In this document: piece after piece, positions 28,916 to 35,410 of the stretch
Numbering within the stretch: position 1 is the stretch's first letter
Layout of the letters: the number at the start of each line of letters is the position of its first letter
NCBI RefSeq assembly: GCF_012927455.1
Contig: NZ_JABBPE010000011.1
Location: 27,106 to 91,105, forward strand
Length of the DNA: 64,000 nucleotides
Direction of reading: 5' to 3'
Origin: Polaromonas sp.
GTDB taxonomy: Bacteria > Pseudomonadota > Gammaproteobacteria > Burkholderiales > Burkholderiaceae_C
The notes under the pieces: generated by a model
Databases searched by the model: none
Told to the model about the DNA's origin: nothing
Seen by the model: only the letters and a program-made list of their open reading frames with translations
Program-made: the position numbers and the translations under genes

Positions 28916-28945
28916 CATAATTACGGGTAATTACCAAAAATTATG
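28916..28945. promoter_or_regulatory. Candidate operator of the malonate regulator
   Basis: The palindrome GGTAATTACC (28926-28935) lies inside an outer pair CATAATT / AATTATG. It is 47-76 bases ahead of the GntR gene that opens the malonate cluster. GntR/FCD regulators commonly bind such dyads near their own gene, so autoregulation is the simple reading. Confidence 0.5.
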
Positions 28946-28991
28946 CTTATCCGAAGCCGGCAAGTTTGAACGTCCAGCAGGAAACCCAGCC

Positions 28992-29660
28992 ATGCGCCTT
29001 GTCCCCCATTCGCTGCATCAGGAAGTCGCCGCTACCTTGCGCGAGCAGATTTTCGCGGGCCAGTTGGTGCCTGGCAGCTTTCTGGACGAGGCCGCACTGT
29101 GCGAGCGGCTGGAGATTTCCCGCACGCCGCTGCGCGAGGCGCTCAAGGTGCTGACGGCCGAGGGCCTGCTGCGCCATGAGCCGCGGCGCGGCTGCTTTGT
29201 CAATGAAGTGACCGAGCAAGACCTTGACGATATTTTCCCGGTGATTGCGTTGCTGGAAGGGCGCTGTGCCTACGAGGCGGCGCGCCATGCCACAGATGCC
29301 GATCTGGCGGCGCTCGCCACGCTGCACGAGCGGCTAAATAACTATGCACGGGCCGGCCGCATCAATGATTACTACGCCACCAATTTCGCGATTCACGAGG
29401 CGATTATTTTGCTGGCCAACAACCGCTGGCTGGCGCAAGCGATTGCTGATTTGCGCAAAATTCTCAAGCTGGCCCGTCTGCAGCAGTTGCATGCGCCGGG
29501 ACGCCTGGCGCAAAGCCTGTCGGAACACATGACGGTGTTTGCCGCGCTGAAAAGCCGTGACAGCGAGGGTGCGGAAGCCGCCATGCGCACGCACCTGACG
29601 CGCCAGCGGGAGGCGCTGCGCGAGCTGGCGCGCAGCCAACACTCCAGGGTTGCATCATGA
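28992..29660 (+). CDS. matR: GntR/FCD-family regulator of the malonate cluster
   Basis: A 222-residue regulator. It has an N-terminal winged helix (LDEAALCERLEISRTPLREALKVL) and a C-terminal helical FCD ligand domain with the metal-site-like His residues. It overlaps malonyl-CoA decarboxylase by 4 bases (ATGA), so it is coupled to it; in rhizobial mat operons a GntR protein, MatR, represses the pathway until malonate is present. The ATG at 28992 is used; the open frame upstream runs through the operator region. Confidence 0.85.
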   Translation: MRLVPHSLHQEVAATLREQIFAGQLVPGSFLDEAALCERLEISRTPLREALKVLTAEGLLRHEPRRGCFVNEVTEQDLDDIFPVIALLEGRCAYEAARHATDADLAALATLHERLNNYARAGRINDYYATNFAIHEAIILLANNRWLAQAIADLRKILKLARLQQLHAPGRLAQSLSEHMTVFAALKSRDSEGAEAAMRTHLTRQREALRELARSQHSRVAS

Positions 29661-31138
29661 GCGCCGCTGACTGGTTCAGCCGCAAGGTCTCGCGCTTCAC
29701 GGCAACCGATAAAAAAGAAACAAAAGTGGCTGTAGCCCAATCAGAACGGGCGCAAGCAGCTCCTAAAAAAATAGCACCCGGAGCCGGGCAACCGGCCCGC
29801 AGCAGCCACGAACGGCTGAAGGCCACGCTGAGCCAGAAAGACGAGGCGCTGTCGCCGCGGGTGCTGCGCCGCACGCTGCAGGAGCTCCAGGCCATCGTCG
29901 ATCCTGGCGTGAGCGAGGTCGAGGGAGGGCGTCGCGCCATGGCGGTTGCCGCCTGGTATGCGGGGGCGACAACGGAGCGGCGCCGTGACCTGTGGCTGCT
30001 GATGAGCGAGCAGTTCGTCGCCAACACGCAAAAGGTCAATGTGGCGCAAGCCCAATTGGCCGCCGCCGTGGGCACACCGGATGAAGCGGTGGCCGAGGTG
30101 CATTACCGGCGTGCCACCGTGTCGCCGCGCCGTCGCTTGCTGCAGCGTTTCAGCGTGTATCCCGGAGGGATCCAGTTTCTGGTGGATATGCGTGCCGAAA
30201 TGCAGCATAGCCTGAGGACCGACAAGCGGCTGCTGGCGTTGGATGTCGAGATGGAATACATGTTTTCCACCTGGTTTGACGTGGGTTTCCTGGACCTGCG
30301 CCGCATCAGCTGGGACTCGCCTGCTTCGTTGATAGAAAAACTGATCAAGTACGAGGCGGTACATGACATCAAGAGCTGGGCCGACGTCAAGAACCGGCTC
30401 GACAGCGACCGCCGCTGCTACGGGTTTTTTCATCCGCGTCTGCCCGAAGTGCCCTTGATTTTTGTTGAAGTCGCGCTGGTCGACAGCATGACCGGCGACA
30501 TCATGCCGCTGCTCGATGAACTGGCCGCAGCGGAGGATCTGAAAAAAGCGACGACGGCTATTTTTTATTCCATTAGCAACACGCAGCCTGGCCTGCGTGG
30601 CGTGAGCTTTGGCGACTCGCTGATCAAGCGCGTGGTGGAGACGCTGAAGGAAGAGTTCCCCAGGCTCAGGGTATTTGCCACGCTGTCGCCGATACCGGGC
30701 TTTCGCGCCTGGCTGGGCAAACATGCGGCGGCCATGCTGGACAAGCTGGGCGAGAAGGAGCGCGCGGCGCTGGGCCGGGCGCTCGGCTTTGAGCCGCCCA
30801 GCGCAGCGCACTTGCTCACGGCGGCCGAGGGCGCGCTGGCCCTGCCCGAGAAATCGCCGCTGCGCCTGATGCTGCTCCGATGCGCCGCCCACTACCTGGG
30901 CCAGGGGCTGGAAGCGGGTGGCAAACCAGTCGATCCGGTGGCGCGCTTTCATCTGGGCAACGGCGCCCGCGTCGAACGGCTCAACTGGGCTGGCGACCCC
31001 TCGCCCAAGGGGCTGAAACAGTCTTACGGCATCATGGTGAACTATCTTTACGACCTGAAGCGCCTGGATAAGCACCGCGCATTGCTGGCGCAAGGGAAAA
31101 TTCCGGTATCAGGTGGCGTGGAGGCTTTGTATATTTGA
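29657..31138 (+). CDS. matA: Malonyl-CoA decarboxylase
   Basis: Decarboxylates malonyl-CoA to acetyl-CoA (MCD family, PF05292); 493 residues. The conserved catalytic region is clear: RLRVFATLSPIPGFRAWL and, near the C-terminus, HLGNGARVERLNWAGD and KGLKQSYGIMVNYLYDL. With the ligase at 33266 it turns malonate into acetyl-CoA. Residues about 25-41, before the conserved domain, are encoded by a copy of the dispersed palindromic repeat, so the N-terminal tail is unlike that of typical relatives. Confidence 0.95.
   Translation: MSAADWFSRKVSRFTATDKKETKVAVAQSERAQAAPKKIAPGAGQPARSSHERLKATLSQKDEALSPRVLRRTLQELQAIVDPGVSEVEGGRRAMAVAAWYAGATTERRRDLWLLMSEQFVANTQKVNVAQAQLAAAVGTPDEAVAEVHYRRATVSPRRRLLQRFSVYPGGIQFLVDMRAEMQHSLRTDKRLLALDVEMEYMFSTWFDVGFLDLRRISWDSPASLIEKLIKYEAVHDIKSWADVKNRLDSDRRCYGFFHPRLPEVPLIFVEVALVDSMTGDIMPLLDELAAAEDLKKATTAIFYSISNTQPGLRGVSFGDSLIKRVVETLKEEFPRLRVFATLSPIPGFRAWLGKHAAAMLDKLGEKERAALGRALGFEPPSAAHLLTAAEGALALPEKSPLRLMLLRCAAHYLGQGLEAGGKPVDPVARFHLGNGARVERLNWAGDPSPKGLKQSYGIMVNYLYDLKRLDKHRALLAQGKIPVSGGVEALYI
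29730..29776 (-). repeat. Dispersed palindromic repeat inside matA (copy 7)
   Basis: Reverse orientation: GCTGTAGCCCAA, ACGGGCGCAAGCAGC, then a degenerate dyad AAAAAAATAGCAC. It is read as AVAQSERAQAAPKKIA within the N-terminal tail of malonyl-CoA decarboxylase. Confidence 0.8.
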
Positions 31139-31209
31139 ACGTGATGCCTGGCATCAGTGCAGCCGTTTTTTTTTGGTTTTTTTCGATTCAACAATAGCAG
31201 GAGACAAGC

Positions 31210-32205
31210 ATGACATTCAGCCTCGAATTTCCGGGCTCGCGGCGCGACGTATTGCGCGCCGCAGCGGCCAGCGTCGCGGCATATTCCTTCGGCAGCCAGG
31301 CTCAGTCGGCCTGGCCCGCCAAGCCGGTGACGCTGATCGTGCCGTTTCCCGCAGGCGGCGGCACCGACGCCTTTGCCCGGCCGCTGTCAGCGCAGTTCGC
31401 CAAGATGAGCGGCAAGCCGCTGATCATTGACAACCGCGGCGGCGCAGGCGGCACACTGGGCGCCAGTATTGCGGCCAAGGCTGCGCCCGATGGCTACACG
31501 CTTTTCATGGGTGCCGTGCATCACGCGATTGCGCCGTCCATGTATCCGAAGCTTGACTACGACCTTGAAAAGGACTTTGTGCCGCTCGCGCTGATGGCCA
31601 ACGTGCCGCAGGTACTGGTGGTCAACCCCAAAAACATTTCCGGCGATTTCAAGGCCTTTTTAGCCCAGGTTGTCAGCAAACCGGGACGCTATAACTATGG
31701 TTCTGCAGGTGCCGGTACTTCGCACCATCTGGCGGGCGAGTTGTTCAAACAGCAGACCAAAACCTTTATCACCCATATTCCCTACCGCGGCGCGGGTCCG
31801 GCGCTGCAGGATTTGATCTCGGGCAACGTCGACATGATGTTCGACGGCCTGGGTTCGTCGGCCAATCACATCAAGGGTGGCCGTATCAAGGCACTGATGG
31901 TGTCAGGACTTAAACGTAATCCGGCTTTTCCCGACGTGCCGTGCGCCGCCGAACTGGGGCTGCCCGACTACACCGTGACCACCTGGTACGGGATGTGGGC
32001 GCCCAAGGGCACACCGGCCGAGGTGCAGGCGCGCATTGTCGAAGAACTGCGCAAGGCGGCCGCCAGCGAAGAACTCAAAACCGTCTGGGCCAGCAATGGT
32101 GCAGAGTTTGGCAATTTGACGCCGGCGCAGTTTGGCGCGTTTGTGAGGGCTGAAATCAGGCGCTGGGCGGCAGTCGTCAAGGCCTCTGGCGCCCGGCTGG
32201 AGTAG
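31210..32205 (+). CDS. Bug-type (TctC) periplasmic binding protein in the malonate cluster
   Basis: A 331-residue tripartite-tricarboxylate-type binding protein. The N-terminus has a twin-arginine-like signal (GSRRDVLRAAAASVAAY), then WPAKPVTLIVPFPAGGGTD and NRGGAGGTLG, diagnostic of Bug/TctC proteins. The neighbours suggest it binds malonate or a related carboxylate. No TctA/TctB membrane genes are next to it, as is usual for the many orphan Bug proteins of Comamonadaceae and Bordetella. It lies 71 bases after matA. Confidence 0.9.
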   Translation: MTFSLEFPGSRRDVLRAAAASVAAYSFGSQAQSAWPAKPVTLIVPFPAGGGTDAFARPLSAQFAKMSGKPLIIDNRGGAGGTLGASIAAKAAPDGYTLFMGAVHHAIAPSMYPKLDYDLEKDFVPLALMANVPQVLVVNPKNISGDFKAFLAQVVSKPGRYNYGSAGAGTSHHLAGELFKQQTKTFITHIPYRGAGPALQDLISGNVDMMFDGLGSSANHIKGGRIKALMVSGLKRNPAFPDVPCAAELGLPDYTVTTWYGMWAPKGTPAEVQARIVEELRKAAASEELKTVWASNGAEFGNLTPAQFGAFVRAEIRRWAAVVKASGARLE

Positions 32206-32410
32206 ATATGGCCCCCACGCTTGTCGCTTCGCGTACTGCGCTGCCCCCCGAGGGGGCTGCTGCGCCTGCGGCCCGGCAAAGCCGGTTCCGCGGCCCTGAC
32301 TGGCATGGAACCTCTGCGGCCGTTTCCATCGCCTCGCTGCCTCCAAAGGGGACTGGCCTTGCTTGGGGCGGCCCGGCGCGGCGGCCGTTGGTTTTCTCTC
32401 TCGGCGCCGG
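32206..32410. repeat. GC-rich intergenic repeat (CCCCCGAGGGGG type)
   Basis: Contains GCCCCCACGCTTGTCGC, TTCGCGTACTGCGCTG, the dyad CCCCCCGAGGGGG and further GC-rich arms. It resembles a second class of long intergenic repeats that I recall from Comamonadaceae genomes; the match cannot be verified here. A decayed relative (GAGGGGGGCC, GCGCTGGGCCGCC) may lie at 27690-27740. Confidence 0.5.
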
Positions 32411-32428
32411 CTGGCTGTCTTCAGTTCG

Positions 32429-33211
32429 ATGAGCGGTGCGGTTCAGCTTAAAGTGACCGGCCCTTTGGCCTTTGTCACGCTCTCACACCCCGGCAAATTC
32501 AACGCCATGTCGCGCGTGATGTGGCGCCAGTTGCGTGCCGCGTTCGAAGGTATCCAGCAGCGCAGCGATCTTCTTTGCGTGCTGATTCAGGGTGACGGCG
32601 GCCACTTCTGTGCCGGCGGTGACATCTCTGAATATGCCAGCTTTCGCTTTGAAGAAGCCAGCCTGCACGATTTTCATGAAAACGAGGTGTGGGGCGGTTT
32701 GCAGGCCATGCTGGACTGCGACGCGCCCATCGTCGCGCGGATTGACGGCAACTGCATGGGCGCCGGCCTTGAAATCGCCAGTTGCTGCGACATCCGTATC
32801 GCGGCGGACAGCGCCCGTTTTAGCGCACCGATTGCCCGGCTCGGTTTTCCCATGGCACCGCGCGAAGCCGCGCTGGTCATGCGTGCCGTCGGCGAACTGA
32901 CGGCTAGAGAGATGCTGCTGACGGCAGCTGTGCTGGATGCGCAGGAGATGAAGCAGCGCGGCTTCTTGAACCAGCTGGTGCCGGCTGACGCGCTGTGCGC
33001 TGCCGCACTCGCGCGGGTTGACCGAATCAAGCCGCTGGGGCCGCGTGCGGCGCGCCTGAATAAACAGGCGTTAAGGGCTATAGCCCAGATACCACGGGCG
33101 CAAGCGGCTATAGATTTAATAGCAAATGCTTATGCTTATGCGGCCTCTGCTGAACACCGCGAGGGCGTGACGGCCTTCATTGAAAAACGCGAGCCGCAGT
33201 TTGCCCGTTGA
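32429..33211 (+). CDS. Enoyl-CoA hydratase/isomerase-family protein
   Basis: A 260-residue crotonase-fold protein. It has FCAGGDISEY (oxyanion hole) and NCMGAGLEIASCCDIRIA (second oxyanion-hole Gly and active-site loop). The usual catalytic acid positions are not clearly kept, so the reaction may be hydration, isomerisation or hydrolysis of an acyl-CoA. It lies between the Bug protein and malonyl-CoA ligase genes and so belongs to the malonate unit by position; its job there is unknown. Residues about 217-233 are encoded by a dispersed repeat. The ATG at 32429 starts it; the upstream frame overlaps the GC-rich repeat. Confidence 0.88.
   Translation: MSGAVQLKVTGPLAFVTLSHPGKFNAMSRVMWRQLRAAFEGIQQRSDLLCVLIQGDGGHFCAGGDISEYASFRFEEASLHDFHENEVWGGLQAMLDCDAPIVARIDGNCMGAGLEIASCCDIRIAADSARFSAPIARLGFPMAPREAALVMRAVGELTAREMLLTAAVLDAQEMKQRGFLNQLVPADALCAAALARVDRIKPLGPRAARLNKQALRAIAQIPRAQAAIDLIANAYAYAASAEHREGVTAFIEKREPQFAR
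33077..33127 (-). repeat. Dispersed palindromic repeat inside the enoyl-CoA hydratase gene (copy 8)
   Basis: Reverse orientation: GGCTATAGCCCAGA, ACGGGCGCAAGCGGC, then the dyad TATAGATTTAATAGC. It is read in frame as AIAQIPRAQAAIDLIA in the C-terminal helical part, in the same frame as the matA copy. Confidence 0.85.
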
Positions 33212-33265
33212 ACGCCCCCATATTTTAATTTTCAATTTTCAAAACGACAGATTCGCCGGATTTCC

Positions 33266-34795
33266 ATGAAAAACCATAACCTGTTTGCAGCGCTGCGTGC
33301 TGCTTTCCCCGCCGCGCTCGACCAGGTCGCGATTGAAACCGACAACGGCCTGCGCTATTCATGGGCCGATCTGGAACGGGCCACGGCCATGATGGCCAAC
33401 CTGCTGCAATCGCTGGGCTTGCCAGCCGGCGCGCGCATCGCGGTGCAGGTTGAAAAATCGGTCGAAGCCTTGATGCTGTACCTGGCGACCTTGCGCGCCG
33501 GCTATGTGTTTTTGCCGCTGAACACCGCCTACCTGAGTGCCGAGATCGAGTATTTCATCGGCAACGCCGAGCCCGCTGTGGTGGTCTGCAGCAGCAAGAA
33601 TTTCGGTTGGGTCAGCAAGATTGCCTTCAAGGCGGGCACGCAGAACGTCTTCACGCTGGACGACGACCGCAGCGGCTCGCTGCTGGCTCGCGCCGCACAC
33701 TGCAGCGACCAACACGCGGTGGCCCTCATGCAGCAGGACGACCTGGCCGCGATTTTGTACACCAGCGGCACCACCGGCCGCAGCAAGGGCGCCATGCTGT
33801 CGCATGGCAACCTGCTGAGCAACGCGCTGGTGCTCAAGGCGTATTGGGGTTGGCAAAAGAATGATGTGTTGATTCATGCCTTGCCGATTTTTCATGTGCA
33901 CGGGCTGTTTGTGGCAGTTCACGGCGCGCTCATCAACGGCAGCAAGATGATCTGGCTGGCTAAATTTGACCCGAAGCTGGTGGTTGAAAAACTGCCGCAG
34001 GCGACCGTCTTCATGGGCGTGCCCACACTGTATGTGCGCCTGCTGGCCGAACCCGGGCTGGACCGCGACGCCTGCCGCAACATGCGGCTGTTCATTGCGG
34101 GTTCGGCGCCGCTGCTGATCGAAACCTTCACTGAATGGCAGCAGCGCACCGGCCACACCATTTTGGAACGCTACGGCATGTCCGAGACCGCCATGCTGAC
34201 TTCCAACCCCTACCAGGGCCACCAGGGTGATGGGCGGCGCGGCGGTACCGTGGGTTTTGCATTGCCCGGCGTAAGCCTGCGCGTGCAAAGCGATGCGGGA
34301 CTGCCTCTGCCCGTCGGCGAGATTGGCGGCATTCAGGTCAAAGGGCCGAACGTCTTCATGGGCTACTGGCGCATGCCTGAAAAAACCGCCGAGGAATTCA
34401 CCGCCGACGGCTATTTCAAGACCGGTGACGTCGGCAAGATTGACGAGCGGGGCTACATCACCATCGTCGGGCGCAGCAAGGATTTGATCATCAGCGGTGG
34501 CTATAACGTCTACCCTGCCGAGATCGAAGGCTACATCAACGACATGGACGGCGTGGCTGAGAGCGCGCTGGTCGGCGTGCCGCATCCGGACTTTGGCGAA
34601 GTCGGGGTGGCGGTCGTCATCGCCAAGCCGGGCGTCACGCTCGATGCGGCTCAGATCGTGGCCGCTCTCAAGTCCAAACTGGCTAATTTCAAGATACCCA
34701 AGCAGTGCTTCGTCGTCAGCGAACTGCCGCGCAACACCATGGGCAAGGTGCAAAAGAACCTGTTGCGCGAGCAGCACAAAAGCCTCTTTGGTTGA
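33266..34795 (+). CDS. matB: Malonyl-CoA ligase (malonate-CoA synthetase)
   Basis: An acyl-adenylate-forming enzyme that makes malonyl-CoA from malonate, ATP and CoA; 509 residues. The P-loop is YTSGTTGRSKGAMLSHGNL, the A5/A8 region has RYGMSETAML and FKTGDVGKIDERGY, and the C-terminal catalytic Lys is in PRNTMGKVQKN. The malonate assignment rests on similarity to MatB and on the malonyl-CoA decarboxylase in the same cluster. Confidence 0.92.
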   Translation: MKNHNLFAALRAAFPAALDQVAIETDNGLRYSWADLERATAMMANLLQSLGLPAGARIAVQVEKSVEALMLYLATLRAGYVFLPLNTAYLSAEIEYFIGNAEPAVVVCSSKNFGWVSKIAFKAGTQNVFTLDDDRSGSLLARAAHCSDQHAVALMQQDDLAAILYTSGTTGRSKGAMLSHGNLLSNALVLKAYWGWQKNDVLIHALPIFHVHGLFVAVHGALINGSKMIWLAKFDPKLVVEKLPQATVFMGVPTLYVRLLAEPGLDRDACRNMRLFIAGSAPLLIETFTEWQQRTGHTILERYGMSETAMLTSNPYQGHQGDGRRGGTVGFALPGVSLRVQSDAGLPLPVGEIGGIQVKGPNVFMGYWRMPEKTAEEFTADGYFKTGDVGKIDERGYITIVGRSKDLIISGGYNVYPAEIEGYINDMDGVAESALVGVPHPDFGEVGVAVVIAKPGVTLDAAQIVAALKSKLANFKIPKQCFVVSELPRNTMGKVQKNLLREQHKSLFG

Positions 34796-34808
34796 AGCGG
34801 CGCTGGAA

Positions 34809-34858
34809 CGCTATTAATTTAATAGCTGCCTACGCCCGCCTTATATGGGCTAGGGGCC
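34809..34858 (+). repeat. Dispersed palindromic repeat, copy 9
   Basis: A near-consensus forward copy: CGCTATTAATTTAATAGC, TGCCTACGCCCGCC, then GGGCTAGGGGCC. It lies between the convergent matB and uspA genes. Confidence 0.9.
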
Positions 34859-34860
34859 AA

Positions 34861-35304
34861 TTACCTCAATACCAGCACCGGAACATGTGAATGCGTCAGC
34901 ACATGGATGGTTTCGCTGCCCAGCAGCAGGCGCTTAAGACCACGCCGTCCATGCGAGGCCATCACAATCAGGTCGCATTTGTGTTTTTTGGCGGCGGCGA
35001 CAATGGCCTCGGCGATCAGGTCTGACTTGACGGTGACGGCCTTGGCCGTGACGCCCTTGGCCTCGGCGCTGGCTTTCACGCCATCGACTATGGTCTGCGC
35101 CCCTTCAGCCCATTGCTGCTCGACCTTGGCCACGTCCTGCACCGAGACCGCCATGCCGCCCTCAAAATAGCTAAGCGGGTAGCGCGGCACCACCTTGAGC
35201 GCCACGATTTTCGCGCCCGTGAGTTCGGCCAGCTTGATTCCGCTGCTGACGGCTTTGCGGGATAAGGTTGATCCATCGGTGGCTATAAGAATGCATTGGT
35301 ACAT
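34861..35304 (-). CDS. uspA: Universal stress protein, UspA family
   Basis: A 147-residue single-domain Usp protein with the nucleotide-binding pattern: N-terminal ILIATDGS and C-terminal MASHGRRG...LLLGSE. The ATG at 35304 has AGGA upstream; the 24 open codons before it cross the FNR site and are not used. The gene is divergent from ccoI and shares a 106-base control region with a perfect FNR-type box, which suggests induction at low oxygen. Confidence 0.93.
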   Translation of the reverse strand: MYQCILIATDGSTLSRKAVSSGIKLAELTGAKIVALKVVPRYPLSYFEGGMAVSVQDVAKVEQQWAEGAQTIVDGVKASAEAKGVTAKAVTVKSDLIAEAIVAAAKKHKCDLIVMASHGRRGLKRLLLGSETIHVLTHSHVPVLVLR

Positions 35305-35362
35305 GGCCGAATTCCTGATGTTGCAAGAAAGTCCTACCTTAAGCCAATAGATGACTCTGGAA

Positions 35363-35376
35363 TTGATGCATATCAA
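35363..35376. promoter_or_regulatory. Perfect FNR/ANR box between uspA and ccoI
   Basis: TTGATGCATATCAA matches the FNR consensus TTGAT-N4-ATCAA without mismatch and is fully palindromic. Its centre is about 65 bases from the uspA start and 41 from the ccoI start. An fnr gene lies at 43.5-44.2 kb, which makes the regulator available in the same region. Confidence 0.9.
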
Positions 35377-35410
35377 GGTTCCATGCCGCCGCTGCCATTA
35401 GTCTTGGCAC

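Larger units (their letters stand above)
28637..28991. other. Intergenic region ahead of the malonate cluster
   Basis: The 355 bases hold a partial palindromic repeat (28649-28696), an 8-base tandem repeat (TTCTGCGG-like, 28711-28752) and nested palindromes at 28916-28945. I see no gene; the stretch 28753-28915 shows no recognisable signal. Confidence 0.55.

Noticed and set aside
28893..28991. Longer N-terminus for the GntR regulator
   Set aside because: The extra 33 codons overlap the palindromic operator region and have no similarity to GntR proteins; the ATG at 28992 fits the family.
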